Source: Breviolum minutum Mf 1.05b.01
Taxonomy: Eukaryota; Sar; Dinophyceae; Suessiales; Symbiodiniaceae
Assembly: GCA_000507305.1 (NCBI GenBank)
Contig: DF239334.1
Location: 124,001-188,000, forward strand
Length of the DNA: 64,000 nucleotides
Direction of reading: 5' to 3'
Shown here: one piece after another, positions 1 through 9,312 of the stretch
Layout of the letters: every line of letters begins with the position of its first letter
Numbering within the stretch: position 1 is the first letter of the stretch
Made by a program: the position numbers and the translations under genes
The notes under the pieces: model-generated
What the model saw: the letters and a program-made list of their open reading frames with translations, nothing else
Told to the model about the DNA's origin: nothing
Databases searched by the model: none

Positions 1-59
1 TGTGTGCGCGTGTATGTGTGTGTATAGACCTATACGAAATATATTGGGTAGGTTCACCA

Positions 60-732
60 TCATTTTCCAACAAGTTCCAGTTCCATCTCCAACTTTCCCA
101 TGTGTGATGCCTGTTGCCATTGTGTTTTGTCACCGAGGAACGCTTGGAAGACCTTCGTTGTCGCCACGGGATGCAGGCTGTGCGGTGCAAAAAAAGCAGT
201 TTTGGGCCAAATCGCCACTGATATGGCATAGATGTAAAATTGTATATGGTTAAATGTGAATGGATTCACAATATTCATTGTAACAGCTTTGACTTTTTCA
301 GATCTTTGAAGTTGATGATGCTGTTCTCCAGCAGATTCAGTGTTTCTTCGTATTTGTGTGCTTTCTGTTGGACATCTTCCGGGAGATGGCGAGGGACTGG
401 CAAGAACTGCCAGGAAGAACGCTTGCGGCATGTGGAGACCACCACGGAGGAATTGGAGGAGAAGGCGATGTGGGCTTCAGTAGCTACCAGCTGAATATAG
501 AGGGAAGAGTGAAACTATACCATTGGCAGGTGGGAGGTGTGGCATTCGGTAGCTCAAACATCTCAAACTCAGAGTTGGCCAGAGACACCAATAGCTTAAG
601 AATGAAAACAGCAGTGGCCAGGGCTGCAATGATCGACAAGAACTTGCACGCCTTTCCAATGAGGTCTCCCAGCATGGCGGGGTCTCTTAGGTCATCCTGT
701 GGCGTGGAGGTGTAAATGGTGGCATTTGACAT
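60..732 (-). CDS. small single-pass membrane protein, three exons
   Basis: I do not recognise the family. The first ATG is at 732. Exon 1 runs down to about 544-580, exon 2 is 490-294, and exon 3 is 177-60 with a TGA stop. Exon 2 ends in phase 2 at a GT donor (AAAAA then gtcaaag), and exon 3 starts after a cag acceptor with the single base needed to restore the frame, which supports this junction. The exon 1 donor is unclear: no GT in the right phase exists, and GC or GA donors at 543 or 579 would fit. The predicted protein is about 155-167 aa. After a short polar N-terminus (MSNATIYTSTPQ), residues about 31-52 form a hydrophobic helix (FLSIIAALATAVFILKLLVS), and the C-terminal half is soluble with a charged helical stretch (LPEDVQQKAHKYEETLNLL). 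It is the only convincing minus-strand gene, transcribed away from the rest of the window. Function unknown. Confidence 0.55.
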
Positions 733-1356
733 GTCTCGGCGACGCGGCAATCACTTTTCCGCTCACCAGTCTCTGAGGCCAGCAAATTCAAATTGCTTGT
801 TTGGAAGCCACAGAGCAATCCAAGGCGTGGCTGTGGCTACTTTCTAGGGGAGTTTTGCTGATTTTTTCCGATCACAATATCCATAGTCCCATATTGCTTT
901 CATTGCCTCTGCCCTAGCCGCCATAGCCTCACTGCCCCGACGTCAGCTCTGCGCTGCCTTCATTGATCGCCTGGAGAATCAGGAGGCCTCCCTTCAGAGG
1001 TGGGGGGTTAGCAATTTGACTCCAGGAGACTCATATCACAAGTGCACCATTTTTTGCCCCTTAGCACCCCAAGGCTCCCTAGTAGTAGCATGGTTTGCTT
1101 CGATATAATTCAACAAGAATTTTTAATCACAATAATCATGGAAGCTGGGTGCATGGAACTGACCTTCTTTGTGGAGGTTAGATGGTTGCTGCAAGAATTT
1201 CAAGCAGGAGAATGAAAACTTGCAGGATACCATGGGCCATGGGATGGGGTTTCCAGAAATATCAGAAATCAACATAAATCAACTCAAACTAAGTATATGC
1301 TATGATTTGTTTTGTGGGAGGAGAGGTCTTTGATGTCACAAATCATTTCATGTCAG
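733..1356. other. divergent intergenic region (strand switch)
   Basis: No convincing exon is seen here. The gap separates the minus-strand membrane-protein gene from the first + strand exon at 1357, so it is a candidate divergent transcription start region between two unidirectional gene blocks. I see no TATA box at a meaningful position and no repeat. The stretch 880-1010 is pyrimidine-rich on the + strand. Confidence 0.4.
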
Positions 1357-4300
1357 TTGAGTTTCACCTGAAAAAACGTCTGGAATCTCAGACTTGTCCG
1401 CCTGTCAAGGAGCAGTTGGATGCCTTGAAAGATGGGACCATCTCAAACAATCAACGCCTTAGAGAGATGGAGGTGTCCCTGACTCAACATTGCCCAAACA
1501 CTGGCTTTTTTGGTGGTGAAAAACGGTGAGAAGCTATGAAATGTTGGATTACTGATGAAAACTTCCAGTGGCAACTGGATTCGACCCTTCAGAGATGTTG
1601 GAGAGTGACACTCTTTTTTCCCCGAATAGCTTCAGCTATAGGGATTCTTACTTCAAGTATAGGGGTGAGGGTTCGCAGATTTTTTGGATTCGTTCTGTCG
1701 GGCAGGGTGTCTTCCGGAGGTGTCGTCAATGGCTGATACCTTCCCATGCTATTCGGGGTAATGCAATTTTGAGAGTTTGCTAATTGGTGGAGTTGTAGCG
1801 CCATTGAAAAACAGGTTTCAGGTTTTTGTCCCTTTCTGTTCACAACTTGAATTGAGAGATGTGACGCATGTTTTCGGGGTATTTTTGGCGTCCCCGGATG
1901 TGAGATGGATGATGGATGCTGGGTATGATGATATAGGCTTGGCATCGTTTGGCATGCCGGTGTGACCCTGCAATGATGAACGTGTGCGCTTGCTGGAGTC
2001 TTGAGAAGCCAAGAGCAAGCAAGTATCCATGTTGCGAAATGTTGCAGCCGACAGGATTAAGAAGTTCATGAATTTTCAGGATAAACATTATATAAGATGA
2101 TCAGATGTGTAATTCCGGAAAGGAAACCCTTTCTTTCGCATCCCATCGTTTCCACCTGTGTTGTCGTTCGACACTGGGTATGGCTAGGAGAACTTGGCAC
2201 GTGTGGAGGAAGTTCAAAGGCAGCCGACACCTGAGATGACAAAGATGCAGTCCGACATCGTGTGGTGCTCAGATTTGAGATCTAGAGATAGATTCCTACA
2301 AAATGGGACGAAACAGCGACATCGATTCAATTGATTTAGTTCGTTCATATATTTCATACACTATCATTTCATGCTATTTCTGGCTGATTATTTGTCTTTA
2401 GTTCCTCCTGATGTGAAATCTATCAGCCAAACCACTACAGGAGACCATCCTTGATGATACTGGCAAATGGCGCGAGGCAATTCATAAGGGTGGGAAGGTT
2501 GTCACCTGGAGTGGGCTTTACACGAGCAAGGATATGCCTGGGATGATGATGCATCATTCTTACATATCACTGTTTAGTATAGCAATGCAATGTAGCAATT
2601 GGATGCAATTGGTGGCATTTGCCAGATGATCTCCAATTTGGAGTCATTGTCAATTTTGTCAGGTCGATTTTCAATGAATGCTTCTCAGCGTTTGTTTGGC
2701 CGAGGCCATGGATAGGATGGAGATTGCCATCCAAACCAATGTCAGCAAAACTGAGTTTCTTGGTTGGAAATACTGAGAGCAGGAGGAATGAAGTTTGTAG
2801 CTGGAACAATGCGCTCAAAACAATGTTCTCATCGTCAGTTTTGTGGATTACCAATGGGACCAAACGTACGTGGTTTATCGTCGTTTTGCTTTCCTGCCGT
2901 AGTGAAACACTTTTTTTTCTGTAGGGCAGGGTAAATTATGTCAAATAGTATGGGTATTTATAGTAACTTACTGCAGTAAGTTTAGTAAGTAGCTGTCCTA
3001 GATCGTTCTCATTGATTCTTGCTGCTACTTCCAGATGACAATGTAATCATTCCAAATGGTTCTCGCCTGTGTGAGTGCCTCTGCGGCTTTCTACGCCCAG
3101 GTTGCAACACCAGCATGATGAATTGCAGACATGGATCACGGACACCCGACTGGCGCGGCTCTCATTTGTATCAAATTTCATTTACATTTACTATACCCAT
3201 AGGATCCATGTATGGTATATTTATACCTACATTTACCATAAAGATCAACCATTCATGTAGGTAAAAATGTACCATACATGGATGGTATGAGATATTCCAG
3301 CCTTCCATTTCATTCCAAGGCTTTGGATCGTTGGCTCACCATTTCGTTGGATCGCTTTCAGAAGGAGCAAGGTGGGTCCACGGTGGCATCTTGAGGTTGG
3401 TGATGGTTAACCGTGGTTAACTAGGCGACTAGCAGCTATGAGTTAGGCCATGAGTTAAATATAGTATATATATATTTATATAGGCAATGTGATGTTTGAT
3501 ATGTGACTATAGGACCTCATTGAGACCAAAAATAGCCAACATAGCTCTACTACATAATTATATTATTTGCTAGACTTCATAGTGGCATGAGTCTTTTGAG
3601 TTATTCCTTGTTGATTGCAAGGGGGGAGCCATAATGACCTGTATTGCAAGAAACCTAGCCCGAAAATCTTCGGAGAAATATATTAATGTATAGGTCAAGA
3701 TATTCACTCAGGAAGTAAGTTGCAAAGTGTGGGTGCTCCGGGGAATGATCTTAGTGACTTGTGTGCCAAAATTCATGGTGGCCTTCACTGTCCTTCCCAA
3801 CAGCTCGGAAATGGGGTTGTTTTTTTTTCCGCTGCCTGCTGACCTGGGCAGGCTACATCCTGCAACAAAACTTAGGTCTTTGGGAAGTTGGGGGAGGAGG
3901 GAAGTGGCAGGATTTGCATAGACTTACATCATATTGAACTCGGTAGGATAAAGCATGATAACGCCAACCTAGTGGACTCGGGACATTACATTGAAGACAT
4001 GTTTTGCCATTTCACGATTTGTGCTCTCAGGGAGTCATAGACAAACCCGTGCTGGAACTAGTGGTTTGATCGTCTAGGATACTATTAATGCATGGCCAAC
4101 AGCAGCCAAATGCTGAGCCAGGTTCGGTTCAACGAGTGAAGCATTGGCTTGAGCAGATTCATATCCGTGTGATGCCTGGGTTGAGTTATTGTCAGCGTTT
4201 TACTTATCAGCTTGAGTTGTATGGCACCTGATCATTAGCCTTGCTGAGGAGAGAAAGGTCTGAGCCACGTGATTCTGCACATCACCCAGCAGGCTGCACA

Positions 4301-4752
4301 GCTGCATTATGGGATGGCAGTGACCAGTTTTTCCTTCTTATAGATTGCTGGACAATGCATCATGATGCATTCATTGTAGCGACTCGATATGTGTATAATC
4401 GTTTATTGTATTTATATTGAGGCACTGAATTAAAGACAAGATCAAATATATTCAATGAATATGATGCAATAGATTCCTATAGTCACACATGTGATCATGC
4501 TCATAGAGGCCACCTATCCACATGCAGTATAGCAGCTCAGCACACATAAAAAATATGGTAACTTCATCATTTGGAGATATTTTGAGAGATGGAGATACAG
4601 ACACCTTATACACTCGTTTCAAAAACAAGTATGTTGGATGGGCCATTGCCATGGAGGCTTCACCTGAGATCATGCAGCTACTGGAAGAAGCCTTGAAAAT
4701 GCCGAAGAAGCCCAATTGGGACTTGCGTCCCGATCTTGCACTGCAACAGTAG
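1357..4752 (+). CDS. multi-exon protein of unknown function
   Basis: I do not recognise this gene. Exon-like open segments lie at 1357-1512 (tgtcag acceptor, donor gtggtg; includes KEQLDALKDGTISNNQRLRE), about 2441-2550 (ETILDDTGKWREAIHKGG), about 2688-2790 (AEAMDRMEIAIQTNVSKTEF), 3301-3371 (cag acceptor, donor gtgggt; ALDRWLTISLDRFQKEQ), about 3728-3820, about 4095-4230 (SVQRVKHWLEQIHIRVMPGL) and a terminal segment 4522-4752 ending in TAG (EASPEIMQLLEEALKMPKKP). They are mostly helical, charged and soluble, with no membrane segment. Introns are 200-500 bp and AT-rich. Whether all segments belong to one mRNA is inferred only from strand and spacing, and the exon joins in the middle are not all phased. 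A fold-back repeat lies in the intron before 3301. Confidence 0.4.
1536..1965 (+). pseudogene. open but frame-shifted coding-like stretch
   Basis: Two long overlapping open segments in different frames follow each other without an obvious splice site: one over 1568-1783 (SEMLESDTLFSPNSFSYRDS) and one over 1777-1965 (DVRWMMDAGYDDIGLASFGM). The amino acid composition of both is protein-like, and the antisense reading is not. This could be a decayed exon of the surrounding gene or a decayed inserted coding copy. No family is recognised. Confidence 0.3.
3204..3283. repeat. fold-back element with 28-bp arms
   Basis: The left arm 3204-3231 and right arm 3256-3283 are reverse complements over 28 bp with two mismatches, separated by 24 bp. 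The arms begin and end with ATCCATGTATGG and CCATACATGGAT. It lies in a presumed intron just upstream of the exon at 3301. It could fold as a hairpin in RNA or be a tiny non-autonomous inverted-repeat element. Confidence 0.75.
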
Positions 4753-4785
4753 TACATCCTAGTCGTTGGTCACAGAGAGATCCCT

Positions 4786-5259
4786 GTGCTCAAAAAAAAT
4801 GCCAACCAAGATGTGCACTTTAATTGGCGCACCTGTGGTAGTCGGACAAGTCCTGGAAGCCATGAATTTGTTAGCATTGATTTCGCTACTCTAGCGACAG
4901 TGATGTCATTGATGCATGGCAACTCTATGCGGTTTTCTTTGCAAATTTTAGAGGTTTCAGTGGGTTCGGTGTGGCTGCATGTGGCTTCATTGCTTCTTTT
5001 GCCGTTACTCTATTGGTTTGCATTTGTTCTATCAGCATTTGTGTCGCTCTATGCGTATTCACACTCACATACGAGTGAGCAATGCATTCTGTCAAGTTCT
5101 TTCATTTTGACATTGCAGGTGCCACTGCTACTTTTTGCTACTTTGTGTAATAGTATATACTGCATGTGCCATTTCTGCATCGTAGTGTTTGCGTCTAGTC
5201 TAGAACGGCATAGAATATTGTTGGCTTTAGTTGCTTTTGACATCATCGTGAACTTATAG
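4786..5259 (+). CDS. possible hydrophobic open stretch, doubtful
   Basis: A 157-codon frame without a good ATG start is open here. Its middle is strongly hydrophobic (VASLLLLPLLYWFAFVLSAF), which would predict two to three membrane helices. The underlying DNA is T-rich, and T-rich DNA gives hydrophobic translations by chance, so this is weak. It could be intron or 5' flank of the next gene. Confidence 0.15.
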   Translation: MLKKNANQDVHFNWRTCGSRTSPGSHEFVSIDFATLATVMSLMHGNSMRFSLQILEVSVGSVWLHVASLLLLPLLYWFAFVLSAFVSLYAYSHSHTSEQCILSSSFILTLQVPLLLFATLCNSIYCMCHFCIVVFASSLERHRILLALVAFDIIVNL

Positions 5260-5298
5260 CAAAGTTATTTTCTTGCCGGTTTTGCCTTCCGTGGACAG

Positions 5299-5976
5299 TA
5301 CTTCGATGAAATTCGATGCTGCAATTGGCGGCCGGTGACAGGCACCGGAGCTATTAATTCATCGCTTGTTTGTAGGGGGGCTTCTAGGGAATGTGCTTTT
5401 CGATGCTGGGTGTCGAGGGAGGCCAGTGCGACTGTGCCAAGTCCTCGGTAAAAGCTGATTCACTGAACTCTGAACCTTGCAGGATAGGGTCAATGATGGG
5501 GTTGGGTGGATCATGTTAACATCAGAAGTGAAGACATATTATGTTTCTTTCCATCCCGAAGAAGCTGAAACAACAATGGGCACACAGACTTTAAATGTGG
5601 AAACCTGTATTGAGTCACCATTTACCTTTTCGAATGCCACATGTGTGAGCGCAGTTTCTCCGTTTGGTGGCGTTTGTGGTTGATGCTATTTCAACAGTGG
5701 GCCAAGGCCATAGTAATTTTTGATCGCAGCCATCCCTGGCTCAGTGCGGCTTGCAGCGGATGTGCCCTTGCTTCCATTTGCCTAGGCTGGTGTGAGGGCT
5801 GGAAGACTCATTTGCAAGGAGTCAAAAGCATATATCACCATGCTCCTCCTGTCCACATACCGCCATACCGCCTGGTCACAAAAATTGGGCTTTTTCAGAC
5901 AGATGCCACTGTAATAGTTGTTAATAGTTGCCGTATGTTGCCGTACTATGACAAGATAATAAATCGCAACTCATAG
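5299..5976 (+). CDS. exons of an unknown Cys-rich protein
   Basis: Three exon-like segments follow each other. The first, 5299-5447, has a gtggacag acceptor and gtaaaa donor and is rich in Cys and Trp (FDEIRCCNWRPVTGTG). The second, 5483 to about 5606, follows a ttgcag acceptor (SEVKTYYVSFHPEEAE). The third begins after ttcaacag at about 5696 (WAKAIVIFDRSHPWLSAACS) and stays open to 5976. Phases of the first two do not agree with the simplest GT donor, so the join is tentative. No known domain is recognised. They probably form one small + strand gene between the gene ending at 4752 and the secretory gene at 6583. Confidence 0.35.
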
Positions 5977-6582
5977 TATGTGATGATCATAAGATAGCTG
6001 AAAATACGGAAGTTCAAGAAATTTCAAGTATAGTGATAAAAGGAGTTTCAAAAGAAAGAAAGACAAAATGGTCCAGAAAAAATAACTGCAAATGCATCAA
6101 AAACGCAGCTGCAAATGGTCCCAAAAAATCATTATGTAATGAGTCCTCTTAAGAGCACCTCCATCCACCTCCATCCCATGTTTTGACTTTTCTGTCGCGC
6201 TTTGGCGGTAGGGTATTTGCACATATTTCAAGCAAGTATTCTGATACAATTTGTTAGCATGTGCTAGCATTCATTTTATGTGTGTGCTTGTGCTGTTTGG
6301 GACTGAATGATTTTCCTCGGTCAGAGACACTTCGTTTTTTGGCTTACAGCTATTGCATGCATGGTTGCATGGCTAGGAGAGGATAGCCAAGCCATAACTA
6401 TATTCATCCTCGTGGCAGTATATAGGCAAACACACCAGGGATGCTATTTTGCGATTCATCGAAAGGTGTAGTACATATCATATCCTTTTTCTGAGTACCG
6501 AAAACCGTTTGAGTCCTAAATTCATTTGGAGCATTGTCACATTTTCACGCTTCTGGGAGCTGACCTTGGCGGTGATGGTGCC
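5977..6582. other. AT-rich intergenic region, nothing recognised
   Basis: No exon-like frame or repeat is apparent. The segment separates the stop at about 5976 from the signal-peptide-like start at 6583 and should contain the 5' region of that gene. Confidence 0.4.
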
Positions 6583-8209
6583 ATGTGGAGACCCTTTTTG
6601 GCTCTTCTGGTGACCAGCTATGCGCAACTGCCTTCAGTGGTCGTTCCCTGGCAAAGGTGATGGTTTCATTTTTTTATGAGTGAAAGTTTTTGTTCGGTTT
6701 TTTTTCTCTCAGTTTTGTTTTTTTTTGCACAAGCTCTTAACTTATCTTTGTTCATGCGACATATGAAGAGGATGTATTGGATGTAGGAGCGCGGCCCCAC
6801 ATAGCCTCTGTTGGAGAGATATGGACCTGATGCTACCGAAATCTTGGGCCGTTCGGGATAGGTATCAGCATGAACCAACATTGACATCCATGAACCAATT
6901 AGATCCAACTATCAGCTATAGTGTATTTCACCAATTTCAATATATATTCAATACTCATCCAACCTATATCCAACCTGCATATTTCCAGATCCATTTGTAC
7001 CTCGTCTCAGGAGATTCTCCAAGCTTTACCGGATGTGGCGGCCTTTCGTGACTCTCTCCAGGAGACTGACTTGCTGAGTGCATTGGAAGGTGCACCGGAG
7101 AAACCATGAATCGCTGATTTTTTTTGGCAAAAATTGAGGGGGCGGGTCTTGGTGTTTGATGTGTTAAGTGATGTTAAGTGGGTGTAGATGTGGCTGGGTA
7201 GCAGGAGAAAAGATAAAGAAGTGATGGTTTGACGAAAGAATAGCAGACTGGATCCAAGCAAGAAATGACTTCAGGACTTGAGGTTGACAGAAAGTAGCAG
7301 AAGTAAAACCAATACGACGACAGCTCAGTGCATGTGTATGTGGATTAAAACATATAAAGACCAATTATTTGCAGCAAAATGCTTGTGATTCGTCAACAAT
7401 CGGTAGGTTTTAGATTGCTGGGTTTGTCAGACTACCCGCATCCACCATCGTGTACTATGTCATACTGTTGATGGAAGAAATCGAAGAAATCCTGCACCAT
7501 GATGGATGTGAAAAAACCCTGCAAATAATGGGATGAACTACCAACCTCAACTGGTCGGCAGGATTTCTGAACCATCAACAGTACGTCCACTTTTGTTTCG
7601 CCACTCTTGCTGTACGCCAAGGTGCTGGTCCCTTCACTGTGCCTTTGCATCAAAATCCTGCACTCGAGTGCTGATGGTTGGGATGGGTGTATTCTTTGAA
7701 AAGGCATCGCATGTGTGAGTTTCATGTTGGCCAAGCGTAGTCACAATCCCAAGGTCTTTGCACCCAGCAACTTAGCGATGGAGTTATTGGGACCTGGCCG
7801 CTTGGAAACCCTCCGTTGCTTGGTGTATTTAATGGATTGTTCAGCTGACATGGTTCTATGAGGCAGTAGGTTGGTGGCCTAGGTCTACTATGCTGGGTTG
7901 ATTCCCAAGTGACATTCCCTTTCAAACGCGTTTCCTAGGGTAGCAAATTTAGACTAGTAGCCGTAAGCGTACCGTAGCCGCCCGCCAATCAACCGTTGGT
8001 TGATTTCTGAATGCTGTATGCCTTTGGCAGTTCTGACAGCTGGTGTGACTTTGCAGACACAAGTCCCGAAGATGGACGATGTATCCATGGAACAGTTCCA
8101 GGTGGAGCACATCCCAAGCTCCAGATGGATTCATAGTCAATCTGTTACATACAGCATGCGTATTCAAAAGGGAAACAATGAACCAACTAAGTACAATGCT
8201 AACATATAA
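6583..8209 (+). CDS. secreted or secretory-pathway protein, N-terminal exons
   Basis: The ATG at 6583 opens a signal-peptide-like N-terminus (MWRPFLALLVTSYAQLPSVV). Exon 1 (6583-6656) ends in phase 2 at gtgatg. Exon 2 (6989-7089), after atttccag, starts with the single base required and reads SICTSSQEILQALPDVAAFR and DSLQETDLLSALE. It ends in phase 1 at gtgcac. Exon 3 starts at 8031 after cctttggcag with exactly the two bases needed (VLTAGVTLQTQVPKMDDVSM) and stays open to about 8209. Three exons with matching phases make this one of the better supported models here. Intron 2 (7090-8030) contains a TA-flanked inverted-repeat element. The mature protein has no recognised domain. The exons may continue into the block 8222-9120, which however looks decayed. 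Confidence 0.55.
7463..7583. mobile_element. MITE-like TA-flanked inverted-repeat element, copy 1
   Basis: This 121-bp segment begins TACTGTTGATGGAAGAAAT and ends with the matching inverted sequence ccatcaacagta. Its sequence is closely repeated at 44408-44512, including the internal phrase aataatgggatgaactacc, so it belongs to a dispersed family. Both copies are bordered by TA, the target duplicated by Tc1/mariner-type transposases. It carries no coding capacity. Copy 1 has an internal insertion after the left arm and a less perfect right arm than copy 2. It lies inside the 7090-8030 intron. Confidence 0.7.
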
Positions 8210-8221
8210 TTATATACAGAC

Positions 8222-9120
8222 ATGGCACTAATATGGGTTCCATGCTCAAAGAGTTCTATGAGGGTTTTTTGCTCTATCAGGTTCTGGACAGAATCAGCAG
8301 AGCTACCTGGACCTCTTGAGGCGGGGATCCGGGAAGTGATGGAAGTGAGGGTAACCTGGTTTCAACCGCTGCTAGCAGCTGGCAGTTCTGCAGGTATCAC
8401 GTCGTTTATGCAGAGCTTCGCAGCAGGCGTGCGGACGGTGTCCTATGAAGACTGGGAGACTCGGGTTTGACCAATGCTTTGGTTGTTCAAAGGTGGGTCA
8501 GGAGACATGTGATCAGTTTACAATTAACTGTGGAGAGTTAAGATTCTTGATGACTGTTCTTGTCAAGCTGCAACCCTCAAATCTGAGAGAACTGTGCTTT
8601 GCCAGTGATATGACGACTGGGCTCACATTGATGACTTGGAGTTCACAGACTGTTGAGATCACCGATGTAGCTCCAACAGTTCGACACTTGGATGTGTTGG
8701 AGCTGTGGGTGGGGAGGTATCTTAACCCTGGCCCTCCTTGACCATTAATTTTATCAAACCGTCTTTATAGAACGACTGTTTATTGACATCCTGCCACTGT
8801 TGATTGACCACCCTGCTGTTTGGGTACTTGTCCGGATCCTTGTTGACATTTGCCAGTTCTGGTAAAATACCTCAAACATATGGTACCACCTGCACCTCGG
8901 ACAAAATGTGGCACAAACCATGGAGCCACTGTGGAACCGCTGGTTTTTTTCGTGGGAAGGGGAATTTGTTGCCGTGGAAGGGATGCTCAGTGCCACTGCT
9001 GAATTGTTTGAATGGTGTTCGATATGTGGAGATTGGGATGCGCTGGATCCAGGCAGAGAGGACTTCACAGTTTTTTTTGGGGGGGTCCTGACCTGCAAAC
9101 ATGCGGTGTGCTGCAGTTGA
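8222..9120 (+). pseudogene. decayed coding block, about 300 codons, at least three frames
   Basis: Protein-like sequence runs for 900 bp but in successive frames: 8222-8467 (FWTESAELPGPLEAGIREVM), 8445-8741 (LRFLMTVLVKLQPSNLRELC) and 8710-9120 (ERLFIDILPLLIDHPAVWVL, then AQTMEPLWNRWFFSWEGEFV). The last frame is interrupted by TAA at about 8750 and at 8862, yet the sequence on both sides of the second TAA reads smoothly (VDICQFW, then NTSNIWYHLHLGQN). No splice pair removes all breaks, although a short GC-AG intron at 8729-8770 is possible. The simplest reading is a once-intact, intron-poor coding copy that has decayed. The family is not recognised. An alternative is the 3' part of the 6583 gene with unusual short introns. 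Confidence 0.45.
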
Positions 9121-9312
9121 AATTTGGTTCAAATTGGCAACAAGTGTTGGCATGATTTGGCTTGCTTATAAAGGTCGTCTTTGGACTTTAGATGTTTTAT
9201 TTTGTGTAGTCAACTTTATTCAATATATGTATATAGCTATATCTTAATGAATATACTTCTATTTGCCGTCCTGCGCATGTAGATGACCTGGCGGCTTTCC
9301 ACAACTAGCGCA
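9121..9312. other. AT-rich spacer
   Basis: Short AT-rich non-coding sequence between the decayed block and the exon starting at about 9313; no feature recognised. Confidence 0.35.

Noticed and set aside
4786-5259. Hydrophobic frame as a multi-span membrane protein
   Set aside because: T-rich DNA gives hydrophobic translations by chance; no ATG start, splice support or charged loops.
8700-8741. NPGP near a C-terminus (also at about 11096), recalling 2A peptides
   Set aside because: The essential upstream DxExNPGP context is missing in both and a stop follows almost at once.
8754-9098. Uninterrupted minus-strand frame of 114 codons opposite the decayed block
   Set aside because: Composition (Ser, His, Asn, Thr-rich) looks like antisense of a coding + frame; the + frame has a more natural composition despite its stops.
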